Source: Melampsora larici-populina 98AG31 (taxonomy: Eukaryota; Basidiomycota; Pucciniomycetes; Pucciniales; Melampsoraceae). From it: a DNA stretch of 64,000 nucleotides. Shown piece after piece: positions 33,963 through 46,522 of this stretch. Positions within the stretch are counted from its first letter, which is position 1. Each line of letters opens with the position of its first letter. The notes under the pieces were generated by a model. It saw nothing but the letters and a program-made list of their open reading frames with translations, ran no database searches and had not been told where the DNA came from. The DNA is taken from the NCBI RefSeq assembly GCF_000204055.1, contig NW_006768789.1, positions 760,332 through 824,331 on the forward strand, in the 5' to 3' direction. The position numbers were made by a program, and so were the translations under genes.

Positions 33963-34585
33963 TAAGAAAACATATAGAAAGATAATTTAAAATACATCAC
34001 ACCTTGCGTCTAGTTTCAAAGACAAAAATCAATATCATAAAACTGTCATAAACTACTCAACAGCATTTCTCAACAATAAATTCACCTTGCGTCTAGTTTT
34101 GAAGATGAACACTAACAATGAACTTTAAAAGGAAAAACTCCCTCAGCAGAAAGGATCCTTTGTAAAACCACTACCAAGACAACTAAGGTACAACCTAAGA
34201 ACCAACTAAGACAAAACCTTTAGAGATAAAATCTAACTACAAGTTTTCACATAATACAATCCCAAAGTGGAAAGATAACATGAACATAGTAAGAAGACTT
34301 ACTTGTGCCAAAGCAGGAGGACCCTGTTAGTCTATGGCAAACTTGCTTGTCCCAAAGCGGAACAAACCACGAGTTGGCCTGGGGTGGTGGGTTAAAGTAC
34401 ATGTAAATTTTGTCTATATTTTCTTCAACTTGCGGTTGAGCATTGCTAGTTAGTAGACATCAAATGTCATCCAGGGATTTAAGGCCCATCTTTTGTATGG
34501 CTACAGGAAGTAAAAACTCTTGTGATTCTATTCACAGGGGCAAAAATTGATGCTCACAACTATGTGAGCGTTGAAATGTTCCTGT
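33963..34585. other. intergenic, no gene
   Basis: A short direct repeat, CACCTTGCGTCTAGTTT, occurs at about 34001 and 34085. Nothing else recognised. Confidence 0.4.
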
Positions 34586-34840
34586 TTTGTTCCCATTTGT
34601 TTCCTATTTGTTTCCAATTTGTTTCCCATTTGTTTCCCATTTGTTTCCTATTTGTTTCCAATTTGTTTCCCATTTGTTTCCCATTTGTTTCCTATTTGTT
34701 TCCAATTTGTTTCCCATTTGTTTCCCATTTGTTTCCTATTTGTTTCCAATTTGTTTCCCATTTGTTTCCCATTTGTTTCCTATTTGTTTCCAATTTGTTT
34801 CCCATTTGTTTCCCATTTGTTTCCCATTTGTTTCCCTTTT
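34586..34840. repeat. 11-bp minisatellite with 44-bp higher-order period
   Basis: About 23 units of TTTCC(C/T/A)ATTTG. Variants at the sixth base recur in the order C, C, T, A, giving a 44-bp super-unit. All three plus frames are open across it simply because 11 is not a multiple of 3 and the unit lacks stops, so these ORFs are not evidence of coding. Confidence 0.9.
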
Positions 34841-37520
34841 CTTTCTGTTTGTCAGCTGATTACGTGATCATCAGGAACTGAGCAGACAAACTAAGCCTTC
34901 CTCAGCATTTATTCCTGAGCAAAGAAGTCTGAGGAAGGGCTGATCCATCTGCTCAGCTGATCCTGAGCGGCATTCCCTGGTTCAGTAAGTTCCAAGGGAT
35001 GCCACCAATGTATAGCTTAGGGGCTGAGCTGAACTGAGTATTCCCTTAGCTAAATCTCTGAAGTATCCCCCAGATGGATCACAGAGCGCCAAGCTTGCCT
35101 CAAGCTTCATGGCTCCGGAATGAAGCCTGAGGCCCGTCTGCTTGTTCAACTGAGCTGCTCAGTTATTCCTCAGGGGCATCCCTGAGATCAGGAGGATCCG
35201 GAGGATTTCACTGCTCATTGGATGAGGGGCTGCTCAGTTATTCCTCAGGGGCATCCCTGAGATCAGGAGGATCCGGAGGATTTCACTGCTCATTGGATGA
35301 GGGCCTGCTCAGTTATTCCTCAGGGGCATCCCTGAGATCAGGAGGATCCGGAGGATTTCACTGCTCATTGGATGAGGGCCTGCTCAGCTAGTCCTCAGGG
35401 GCATTCCTGGCCAGATCAGAAGGATCCAAAGGATGTCACTGAGTATTGGCTGAGGGGCTGCTCAGTTGATCTCAGCCCCTCAGTGTGAAAAACTTTATCC
35501 GGGGATATCACTGAGGATTAGCTGAGCAATGAGCAGATGGGATGACGCTTTTATCAGGCTTCATTCCTTAGCAAGGAAGTCTGAGAAAAGTCCGGCCCAT
35601 CAGTGATCCAGTCAGGGGATGCTACTGAGTATTTGCTGAGCAGCTCAAATGGGACGCCCCTGGGCAGGCTTCTTCACTGAAAAATGAAGCCTCAGGAAGG
35701 TATAGTTCATGTGCTCATCTTCATTTTGAACAAATTGCTGAGTATTCAGTGCCTCATGAGCTGATCCTGAGTACTCATTGGGAATCAGTTATTGCTCATC
35801 CAAGATGGAAATGAGCCTTCTCAGGGGTTCTCATTCTATAGCTGGATATACTTGGTAATTTTGTCTTCAGCTTTCTTGCAAGCAAGTCCCCAAGCCACTG
35901 TTGCAGCTTTATTTTTTTTGAGGAAGTGTTATAGCGCCAAAAGGACTGAAAGCACATACTGCTTGCACAGTGTGTTGGCCTGAAATACCTGTTTAGCTGA
36001 ATCAAATTATTTTCTGATTGGTTGCATGAAATCAATAGCTGACCAATTAATGAAGAGAGGGCCAGTTTGATGCTCTTGCTGCCCTTGGTGTATCTCCAGA
36101 AGATGGAGTTTCAGGGTGCATATGATCTACAAATCATCATAAAACCCATGACAGCTTGGCAATCAAAGGCAGTTTCAGAGGCATGAGATAACAACTTACA
36201 GTATATTAAACGCAATACCAGAGAGTAGGTGGGTATTTCACAAGAAGCACCTTTGGATCACCCACTGAATCTTGAATTTTAGAGGCTTCAAGCTCTTGTG
36301 GACTCCTTTAAACATATGTGTCTAAGGCCCAGATGCAACTCCCAATGGGCTTACAAGCTCATTTGGTTCAAACAAATCTTGAATAGAGGCCATTCCATAC
36401 AGTTCAAATTGGGCTAAATCTTTGATGGTCATTTCCCCCATCCCTTCGATAAAATACTGTGCAACAAGGTTGATGTTGTGGAAAGCACATTGATGAAATT
36501 AGGCTTGGGTGGGCCGGGCCATAGCCCTAGATTGAAGGAAGTCACAGACCCAGTTTACCCCACCTGACCTTTCTTCAATTGTGGTTTACTTACTACGGTG
36601 GCTGAGGAGCGCCAGTTGTGCCAAAACAACAAAATGTCAAATCACCCCATTTTTACCTCAATTGAGGCCCCGTCCAGCCTGTTAGGGCTGTCACTTCCCA
36701 ACTCTGGTCGCCCTCTCACTTGCCAGGCTATCCCTTTGTATCCTACACAAGCATGGACCTGTGTATAAGGTATTGATTAGCATTTTTTGAACTTGAAGTT
36801 CTGGTTCAAGAAATCTATACGATACCGTGCTTATTGTTTTCATTGTGTCTATTGTTCTTATCTTTGATCTTATGTTTTTGCTACATTTTTGATATCTTCA
36901 TGTTAGATTGATCATCCTTGTTACATTTATCATTCAGGGAGCTCCATTACTCTTGACTGCAGCACTCAAGGCTCTGGTTGCGATAATCACTGCGCAAACC
37001 TCACCATGAGCTCGCTGATATGTGCTGCACGCGATCTGGACACGCGAGAGAAGCTTGGTAACCGGTGCAACGAGGCCTGTAAAAAATGTGCCCTAGGTTG
37101 AGAGCTGCTCAGCATTGTTGTTGCAAAAGTCAACATACCGGAAGAAAACTGATGACGGGCGTGATGAGTTTACTACAAGAGTGTGGGTGTAATCTTTCAC
37201 ATGCTGAAGGGTTAGTTTCACGAGCTGCCATTTTCAGCAGATGCTGAGGAGGCTCCCGGGCTAATCGCTAATCGAATAGCCGATACCGTGGAGTACCAGT
37301 CCGAGCGGGCTGGACAGGGCCCTAATCGGGGCAGAAAAGGGGCAATTTGACATTTTGTCGTTTTGGCGCAACTGGCGCTCCTCGGCCACCTGATCAACTC
37401 ACTTCCTCGGGGCTGCACTCTTCAAGGTCCCTCAGCATTTCAAGCAACGGTCTGATCTCCACAGATCTCCACTCAGGAACCCTTCCACTTTTCAACCTCA
37501 CCTCCTCAGCGAATATCAAC
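34841..37520. repeat. CTGAGC/GCTCAG-rich repeat region, then plain intergenic DNA
   Basis: From 34850 to about 35790 the sequence is dense in GCTCAG and CTGAGC, giving many small hairpins. A 75-bp unit starting CTGCTCAGTTATTCCTCAGG is tandem at 35155, 35230, 35305 and (diverged) 35380. From about 35800 to the phosphatase gene I see no coding region. Confidence 0.75.
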
Positions 37521-38334
37521 ATGAGCTCCAAGCGAATCCATCTCGTTCGACACGCGCAAGCCGATCATAAGTAATCCAATCACACTCATTGCCTTCGTAG
37601 AGCAAAACATTGACGTGTGATATTTTTGTTTTACCAGCGTCGACTTTGACAATCATAGTTTTCCAGATGCGGCCTTAACACCTACCGGCAAAGAACAATG
37701 CATCGGATTGAATGAAAGGACTTCAATGAACATACAGAAATCTGCCCAACTCCTAGTAACATCCCCCTTACGACGCACGCTTCAGACAACCTTGATAGGC
37801 TTCCCCCAACTCATACATAAACTAGGTGGTCGCAGTGCCATTATTGCGCTGCCACAACTTCAAGAGAACGGATGTTCGCCTGCCGATACAGGTAGCTCAC
37901 GTTCGGAGCTGGAGGGGGACAAGGAATTTGAGGGTATCGACTTTAGTCTGTTAGCTGACGGATGGAATTCCAAATCTGGCGTCTGGTCATCCGACAAGCA
38001 TTCCTTGAAACACCGAGCGGGATGGACGCGGACGTGGCTTGCTGCGCGACCCGAAGAAGAAATTGTCGTCGTCTCTCACGGCGGTGCATTGAGATATATA
38101 ACGGAAGACTATGCTGGCGATGAAGTAAGCTCGTACAGCATTTCTTTGAGCTTTTGAGCCACTGTCGGCACTCATCTAACAGCCGCACCTGACTCAAGTT
38201 TTCTTCTGTTATCTACTTTCCCGGTTTAGCCTTGGGGTAACACAGAGTACAGAACGTACACCGTTTCCAATGAATTGTCCAAGTATGGTGGTCCTAAATT
38301 GATCTTAGCAACTCCTCAAGCTAGCCTTTCATGA
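37521..38334 (+). CDS. histidine phosphatase superfamily (phosphoglycerate-mutase-like) protein
   Basis: Exons 37521-37570, 37638-38124 and 38230-38334 give 642 nt, 213 aa, with phases 2 and 0 consistent. The N-terminal catalytic motif is LVRHAQADHN (Arg10, His11; RHA in place of the commoner RHG), so His11 is the expected phosphorylated residue. The second half has the VVSHGGAL motif with His164. LTPTGKEQC and SPLRRTLQTT, also typical of the fold, lie between. The substrate cannot be told; fungal relatives are small cytosolic phosphatases of unknown substrate. The length is normal for a minimal family member. A short upstream region leads straight into a GC-richer stretch and no TATA box is evident. 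Confidence 0.9.
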
Positions 38335-39040
38335 TGGATCTCATCCTCCGATAACACTCATCTCTGAGACCCTCTCTCTTTGATTGTATATGCTTTCCAC
38401 ACCTTTCAGTCTTGTACAATTGTAACACCACATAGCTTGAACTCGGATGCATGCCAACTCCTTCGGTCATAATCTTTGAAAGTACATGGCCTGTAGCATA
38501 CTTTGGAGTAAAGCTTGGAAGCTTTGGTCCTCAAAGACCGATTTGTTGACTACAGCAACACAATCAAGAGAAAAAGCTCAATCATTTTCGAAAGACCCGT
38601 ATGCAATCACGTTTCCAAAGGTCTGATCTCTGTTCAAGTTTGTTTTCTAAAAAAGATCATACACCTATATATATTTTTGGTGCAACCCAAGTCGCAGGCA
38701 CAGTTCTTGACGGAAAGGGTGTCCATTTATGCCTTACATCTTGAATCGTGTAATCATGGTTCTCCCATTGGTTTTGTCAAAACCACTGTTATTTTCATCA
38801 GACTCTCAGGGAGTTTGGGTTACAGTGATATAACTCTTCTTGCTATCTTTGGATGCAATACAATACCATATAGTGGGCAAACCGGAGACCGTGTAACAAT
38901 CTGCTCCGCATAGGTCTGATGGTCCAAAATTTTCTATGTTTTTGATTATTGTGAGCCTAAATTTTCTACCAATTTCACTTCACGTGGCACCCCCTCCAAA
39001 CATCCACCCCAGTTATACCACAATTCATTTTAATATCAAC
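38335..39040. other. intergenic, no supported gene
   Basis: One open frame of 132 codons (38515-38913) has no recognisable domain and ordinary AT-rich composition; not annotated as a gene. Confidence 0.4.
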
Positions 39041-39809
39041 ATGGTTGTCTCAGCTGTTATGAGGGCTCAAAGAGAACAATCACAAAGTGAGGCAAAGCAA
39101 CATGATCTGAAAAGTTTGGCAGCCAAGAGTGCCCAGCAAGAGCAAAGAGCCCAAAAGGCAAATGAAATCTGTCAGAAGGATCTGGCTTCCAGCCCTGAAC
39201 CTATCAAGATAGGTGACTCTGACTCACACAAAGGTCCCTTGGATGATGATAATGAAGCTAGAGTCTTTGTTGATCCCAAAAAAACCATCAGATCACATGA
39301 TCCTGTTGAGCCACAGATTTACTTGACTCAGTTGAAGAGGAAGGCAATGATGCACTTTATCTGGTTGAGGAGGAAGCCACCTATTTACTTGATCAAGTTG
39401 AGAAGAATGAGCTCAGAGTGCTTTGGTTGATTGAGAACAACTCGGCCAACAATGAAGACAAAGCTGAATATGAAGAAAAATCCTGAAAGGCTCCCTCTGG
39501 CCAGTCTATCATAAGAATGCACACATTGAAGCTCCAAAAGTCCAGCACTTGAAAGAAAAGAAATTAAATGGCAACGTTGTTGGCTATCAAAAACCACAGA
39601 CCAATCAAAACAGCAAAAAGCCTAAACCTGCACAAATCCCCAAGCAAACTGCTCACTTGCAATGTGGCAAACAAAAGAAAGAAGCTGGATTTAACAATGT
39701 GCAATTCTATCTTGTTCAACCTGTCTCAAAGGATCCATCACCTCAACCTGATATCATAACTCAACCACACACCACATCACATCCACCTCCAAATTTTGAT
39801 GAAGAATAG
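39041..39809 (+). pseudogene. decayed unknown gene
   Basis: Protein-like segments follow each other in changing frames: an alanine/glutamine-rich helical start from ATG 39041, then an acidic stretch (LLDSVEEEGNDALYLVEEEA) in another frame ending in TGA near 39485, then a lysine/glutamine-rich stretch with PKPAQIPKQ to TAG at 39807-39809. At least two frameshifts and a stop separate them. Degraded readable pieces seem to continue to about 40260. I do not recognise the family; it may belong to an old mobile element. Confidence 0.4.
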
Positions 39810-40494
39810 CATTCTGTGATCAATAGCCAATCTGATGCGGAATCTGACAAGGAATGTGAATTGTGTCTTTAGAAAAAGGTTGATGGTTATTGGACAGCAA
39901 CATCAAAAAATGATAGGGTATTACAGTAAAAACAACAGTCCAAAATGGCTTCTATTGAGCAACAGTGACAAGAACTTGATGGCGACCTCAAGCAGGCAAC
40001 TAATGATTATAAAGAAGAGCAAAGGAAAGACCCCACCTTTCAAATCCCAACAGCTGAGAGGGAAGATCCACAAACTCAACACACACCATACAGATGGAAA
40101 TTTTGGGGTCAAAGTCCCCTGCAGTTGCAGCTTCACTAATGACTGCCAATTCATCAATCAGAAAAGCATTCAAATACACTCATCCCTCATCAAAGTTACC
40201 ACTCACAGGATTAGTGTTAGAACCTGGGGTGCTTGGAGATGCAAGAAACAATCACAAGGGTGATCTGGATAACTAGATGAACTGCTAAGTGAGGAAACAG
40301 TCTACAAGTATGAGGATTAGACTAGAAGACAACTCAGTTCAGTACAAGCACATGTGGTTTAGTGTGTAAGCATTGTACGTCTCAGATCATAACAATTAGG
40401 CCAGTCTTGGTACATTCAATCTCAAGCAAACAATCTTCTCAGATTCAAAAGCCTTCTACAATCAGCACAAGTTAATAAATCACTCTGCTATGTA

Positions 40495-41820
40495 CAGTCG
40501 GTGACAAAACGTTTACGTACCTGTACCATAACTCACCAATTTGGTAACTCTCAGCAAGCTTATCTAGATCTCAATCTCACTACTACTTTACCTGAAAGTA
40601 CATGGTCTGGATGGCCACTGATCAGAGTACATATGAATGAATTTCAGGATTTAAAAATGTAATATAGACTCTGAAATACAACGACTTTTACCAGTGAGTG
40701 TGTCTGCCCTCTGCTTTGAGCACAGCCTTGATTCAATTGGGCATGGACTCAACTAAAGCTTGAAACTTGCTCTGAGGGATTGCTTTCCACTTGGTATACA
40801 GTGCTTCACACATTTCTTGAACGGTTCTAGGTTGATGCTTTTCCAAGATTTTTTTTTCATGATGTTCCAAATGTTCTCCATTGGGTTAAGGTCTGGACTA
40901 TTTGCAGGCCAATCTAACTTTATAATTGAATGTTCATCCCTCCATTGTATCACAACTTTGCTTGTGTGTACCGGGGCTCCATCCTCCATCAAGATGAGGT
41001 CTGGTGGACAGTTAGGTGAGGTGATGAGTGGTTCAATAATCCAATGATACGCCAAATCGATAAAGTCGGCTCCAGTTCAACGTCCTACCGGCATTACTAT
41101 CATTGGTAAGCGAACTTCAGCTGTGAAAGCCCATCATATCATAACTGAAGTCCTTCCACTCTTGAAACTTGGGGCCAAACAGGTTTGTTGTATTTTTCAC
41201 CCGGTTTGCGCCACACCCAAACCTTCTTTGCAGACTTTCTGATTTTGAATGAGGATTCATTGGTCCAAATGACCTTCTTCCAATTGTCGTAAGTCCAATC
41301 CTTGTGTTTCCTAGCAAACTCAAGATACTTCAGAATGTGTTTGCTCTTGAGATAAGGCTTGACTACGGCAACTTGAGAGTGAAAGCCAAGTCGCCAAATC
41401 TTGGATCAAACAGTTGATATACTGGCTTTTATGGGCAGCTTGCTAGCGATAGAGGCAGCCAAAGCATGTTGGTTTTGTTGGATCACCTGCTTCAAGGTTT
41501 GCTGATCACATTCTGAGAACTTTTTTGGTTGTCCGAGTGTTTTTGAGATGGTTGATTTGCGTCTTTTGCAGTCATTGTAGATCACTGTGTAGACATTTGA
41601 CTTGTGATGGCCAAGTTTCTTGGCAATTTGAGTGCCAGGAATCCCAATTTTGTGCATATAAATGATAGATTTCTTCCAAGTGGGAGAAAGGGTGCAATTC
41701 TTGATTTTCAGAGGCATTCTGGATGAGAGGTGGAGAAGTTATCCAAGATACAAATTCCCATAGACTGGGCTACACTAATACATATGTATTCAAGGTACAT
41801 AAACTTTTTGTCACCAACTG
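40495..41820 (-). mobile_element. Tc1/mariner transposon, inactive
   Basis: 1326 bp. The terminal inverted repeats start CAGTYGGTGACAAAA and match over about 27 bp with a few changes, and TA is duplicated at 40493-40494 and 41821-41822. Length and TA site are standard for the superfamily. Confidence 0.93.
40753..41717 (-). pseudogene. Tc1/mariner transposase, multiply broken
   Basis: The minus strand from ATG 41717 reads a helix-turn-helix N-terminus (IAKKLGHHKSNVYTVI). Frame breaks and stops follow between about 41400 and 41055. The last part holds the catalytic end, LILMEDGAPVHTS and DWPANSPDLNPMENIW, with the second Asp and the final acidic residue. At least two frameshifts or stops make it non-functional. 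Confidence 0.88.
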
Positions 41821-41822
41821 TA

Positions 41823-43942
41823 CAGGTGACACATCAACTGTTCCTTCACCAACCCATTAGCATGATTCTTCCTCAGGCCAGTTACAAGGACACAATCTCA
41901 CAGGTTAAAGCTTATAAATGGATGAAGAAACTAGGTTTTCAACCGCAGGTGTATCACAGGTCTTGATCATACTTTGATGGCCATGAGCAGCCTGATATTA
42001 TTGCTGTAAGATTTTGACAAAAGCTGAAGCTTGATGCTCTGAAACAAAACAAACAACCTTTATAAAGTTGAAGATATATGTTCAGCTACTTGTTGACTAG
42101 ACACAAGCTGACAACAAATGAGACAAGTTCTAAACTTGATCACAGACCTGTATGAGGTAACATGGATGATGAAGAAACTTTACATAGAATCTTTTTCCAC
42201 AATGTTAATTACTACACCCACTACTACTAACCTTTATAAAGGTGAAGATATATGTTCAGCTAAGTGTTGACTAGATGTGGGCTGACAACAAATGAGACAA
42301 GTTCTAAACTCAATAACAGACCTGGTTGAGAGAACATGGATGATGAAGAAACTAAGATAGAGAAACATAAAAGCGGATATGAGAGAAAGTAAGAAAAATT
42401 TGTAAGTGTAAACAGTAAGAGCACCCACTATGGTAGAGGTGTTTTATTGTAATTTTTACAGTCCTGACCGCAAAAATTAATCATGCGTGTAACAACTAAA
42501 TCAGTTACCACATGAAATTCACTATGGGGTGATTTACCGTGTGATTTACCAACAATAAATCACTATGAATCAAGTGATCCCACAGTGGAAAAGTCACAAC
42601 TTGAAAGATCATATCTATTTCAAATAATACATCCAAAAAAAACATCTTGATATCTACTTCAATGAAACAAGCAATCAATGCTCTTTTGAATACTATACTA
42701 TAGTGTAGTGGTAGCCTTGGGTGGAGGAGAAAGATGCATAAAAGATAAAACATGAAAGACACTGTCACAAGTTTACAAATCACATAAAACATTAAAACAA
42801 ACAGTCTACCCCTTCACTAATCCAAATGTGGTAAGGACATTCTTTACTTTCCTAATTCTCATCACAATCTCAGCCTTCAGTTGGTTGATTGTTTCCATCC
42901 AATCTTAATCCGTCCAAGTCAATCTCTTGCCCACCGTTTCAATGGTTATTACCCAAGAATAACATTCTCCAACAAATACTCATCAAAAATAGTTCTTGAA
43001 AATGGTTTCTGAGCTTCAAAAACAGTCATGTTTGAAGGCGGTATTTTTTTATCATAAAAAGTCAATCATTTGTGCAAATGAACAACCACAGTTGTCATGG
43101 CTCCTACCAATTAAAAACAAGTTTCAACTCAAAAGTGATGATCAATTAATCCACATATCCAACTTCATTCTTGAAATAACTGCCTTACTCTTACTTTTGA
43201 ACAGCAACTTCAAATCAAATATCTGCTCACACAAACAGAACCATTTAAGATACACTACCCTACTATTACCAATTGATGACCCAAAAGTACCTCAAGATCT
43301 TTGAGGCCTCCCTGCCAATCATACAAATTTGTCTCTTGCTGGCAGACCAAAAGGTGTTCAGTAAAGAACATAGATCATGGGATATCTATAAAAAGGATGT
43401 CATTGGTAAGACTCTTTTGAAGTGTCCAAAATTCTAGACATCTGGTTTAGCTCAAGATACAAAGATCTGAGTGGGATGATTTATGAAGGAAGCTGAAGAG
43501 CAGGATTGTTTTTTCAATGAGCAAGATAGTACCCCTGCCCCAATTGATCCACTCAAACAATGTGTTGTGCCTCAAGAATTGGCCCCTTTTAAATACCGTC
43601 ATTGAAGCCCCCGGTCACATCTCCCTGGTTCTTGCCAAATTGCATTGTGAACTTAAGCTGATCAAGAGATTTTGGGATTATATCAAGTGTGATAGGGTTT
43701 CTCTCATCTCATATTTATCTCTTTATAGGCTGGCCTTTAATCTTTTTCATTTCAAGACAAGGTTAATCTACTGTTGAGGTGGCAAAACTTGTGAAGTGGT
43801 ATTCTTCCCATTGAAGCATTCCATGGAATGCTGCAATGAGAATTGATGTTATTGAAACCTAACAGTCCTCTCAAGTTGTAATGTGATTCTAATTCATTTC
43901 ATCTCTGTATTGGCTTTTTTGTTTTGCAATTGATAGCCTTAT
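41823..43942. repeat. intergenic with a direct repeat of about 125 bp
   Basis: A block at about 42056-42182 (CTTTATAAAG.TGAAGATATATG) recurs with changes at about 42228-42353, the same way round, 172 bp apart. No gene is recognised in the rest. Confidence 0.55.
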
Positions 43943-44264
43943 CAAGGGTGCAACTATACTATACCGGTATAGGTATAGTTGGGTATAGTATTGTTTTCAC
44001 CATACTATACTATACTGGGTATAGTATAGTTGAACTATACTTTACCCAAATATACTCAGTATAGTATCCTTTCACCAACTATACCTGGAAAAGTGTTATA
44101 TATGTTTTCCATCAACTTATCCAACTATACTGCACAGTATAGCTTGGTATATCTGAGTATAGTTCATCTATACTATACCGAGTATAGTTCAAGTACAGTA
44201 TAGTTTGACTATACTATACCAAGTATAGTCAAGTATAGTATAGTATAGTATAGTTGCAGCCTTG
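43943..44264. mobile_element. hAT-like MITE made of TATAGTATAG-type sequence
   Basis: 322 bp. The ends CAAGG.TGCAACTATACTAT are inverted with one mismatch in about 20 bp. GCCTTAT is duplicated directly outside (43936-43942, 44265-44271); seven bases match, close to the 8-bp duplication of hAT elements. Nearly the whole interior is variants of TATAGTATAG and its complement, giving heavy self-complementarity. Confidence 0.82.
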
Positions 44265-44271
44265 GCCTTAT

Positions 44272-46522
44272 AACACTTTGAGGATCAAGCAGCCACCACT
44301 TACAGCTTAAGGTGCATAGGCCAGAACCTATTAAGTCACAAGAGCAAGTCTACTGCTCATGCTCATGACTTTAAGGTAATAATATCATGAGACAATGGGC
44401 AATCAGCAGGGAACCAATGTACTTATTATATACTATATATTGATAAAGTACAAGTAGGATCTTCAGAGAGTACACATGAAGCTCTCCAGTTTTGTTTGCT
44501 GTGGCACACGACTTTTCAAAAAAAGGTACAATCATTCTCAAAATGGGTGTACCTTACATGAGTCAAGCTCAAACATTCATGTTACAGTCAATTTGAGAAC
44601 AATTGTTTTTTTTGAAAAATACATCCTGGTGCAAAACTGGGCTTTCTTGCTGACTGAGTTTTGCTTCTCTGCTCATTTTGAGAATACAAAGAATACAAAA
44701 CTTGTACAAACATGTTTTGGTTGGTTTTGACCACTGTGGCAACACAACTTTTTGAGAAAGACAAAATCATTCTCAAATTGGCTGGAAGTCACTCATCATC
44801 CAGTTGCAAGGTCTAATTTGGGTTTTGCTGGGCAGATTTTTACAGTCTTGGGTTAGCCCTCTATATGTGCAATAATCTTACCATGATTCAATAGGGTTAG
44901 CTCTTTGTACAATTCAAGTGGTTCAACATGCTGTTTGATCTCAGCAGTGGGTTTGGATGACGTTACATCAGATACAGTATCTCACAAGATCTGTCAAATC
45001 TCACAACAGTGTTTGTATGAAACTACATTTGTGATAGCCCTTTGTGTATCCATAGCTTCAACATCAAGAAATGGGACTTAAAACTCACTGCCTTATTGGT
45101 ATAAAAATACCAAACAGAAATCAAGTCTTTGGTGTAAAACCCAAGGCGTAAGCCAAGAGGGATAATATTGAATGAGAACACACCCTACGGGGTGGCTAGC
45201 AGCATATGACGGGAGTACTACCTAAAGCAAATACTAACCAAACGTAAATAAGAAAAAGAAGATGAAAAAATAAACCAATATCACAACATAAAATGAATAT
45301 AACCAGTGAAACCGCATAACAAATCTTTTTTTAGAAATAAAGGATAACATAAAGACCAACTCAAAGATAAAATGAGAGATAAAATGAAAAATAATATGAA
45401 TAAATAAGTAACTAAATTTGACAAAAGAAAAATAAGAAGATAAAAAATAAAATAACCAAAAACCAATGACAATAGATACCTTGCTAAAAAATTCCTACAG
45501 GAATGGGAGGGAGGGTCGAAAAAATCTTAGAACCTTCAAGTAGTTGAATAATACTGATACAGAACAGGATTGTTGATAATGGTGAATACAAAGCTTAAGG
45601 GAAGTTGAGAATGGATGTGGTAAACAGCTATGATATTATAGCTGTGGAATTAGATGTTCTAGAAAAGAACCTGACCCATCAGTACCATACCACATGTAAC
45701 ATCTCAACTTCCCATTCCACTTTGTTAATAAAAGCTATTGTCTTACAAAACCAAAATAATCTCGATTCTTCTCCAAATTTCTTAATGAATTCTTCAATGT
45801 AAGCTTGGTACAGTCATAATTCTTCTACATGCCAAAAGCAATCTCCTTTCTCCCCCGTGACACAGGCTGACTCTAAGATAGGTGGTTAGGAGGGGGTATG
45901 AAATGCCTGCTCAGCTCTGAGGAGACCCCAAGAAGTTAGCTGCTATATGACTTTGAATTCCACTGGCTTCCTTAATTGGGTGTGCTTCCACAAAGGTGTG
46001 AAAGTTCAAAGGTTCACCACTTCCTATGGGTGTGCTGAATACACAAAGGTGAATTCCCAAAGCTTTTTCAAAAATATTCCTCCTAACATTCACAAGGATA
46101 AGCACGCTCAAAAAAAATCCAAGGCGACCGGACAGAAGAAGGTAAAAAAAGACCAACTACAATACTAAAGACCGCGACACTCCTTGCCCCCACTAGATGG
46201 CCGTATTTCAAGGTCAAATAAGTCTCCACTAGTGTTATAGTAACAAAACCAAATGCACAAAAAAACAATTTATAAATCAGAAAACATCAGTGTTTCTTTT
46301 ACCCCAACCCCAGCTGCTTGTCCGGACGACCTATCGGTAAAAGGCCCGGACCGACTCGACCCGAGTGGAGACATTCTTGGTTCGAGTTGTATGCATGAGT
46401 TGGTGGCTTCGATGTTCAACTGAGCTCTCGCAATACATCAACCTCGACCCCTCACCCTTCCTGCAATCATCTCCAATCCTAAAGACATTCACACCTGATC
46501 AGAACATAGGGGACTTTCAATA
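44272..46522. other. intergenic, no supported gene
   Basis: Contains a diverged local direct repeat (TTTTCAAAAAAAGG... and TTTTTGAGAAAGAC..., near 44512 and 44748) and an inverted pair GGGAAGTTGAGA/TCTCAACTTCCC at about 45600 and 45703. The last few hundred bases should include the Derlin promoter. Confidence 0.4.

Noticed and set aside
34586..34840. CRISPR-like array
   Set aside because: Uniform 11-bp head-to-tail units without spacers, in a eukaryotic genome.
34522..34881. Long open frames rich in Phe, Val, Pro and Cys
   Set aside because: Produced by an 11-bp minisatellite lacking stops in all three frames.
42420..42720. Possible MITE starting GAGCACCCACTATGG near 42420
   Set aside because: I could not find a matching inverted end or a target duplication.
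43943..44264. Simple TATAG microsatellite
   Set aside because: Defined inverted ends and a GCCTTAT duplication show it is a mobile element.
45070..45700. Possible second solo LTR
   Set aside because: Composition is suggestive but no TG...CA ends with matching target duplication were found.
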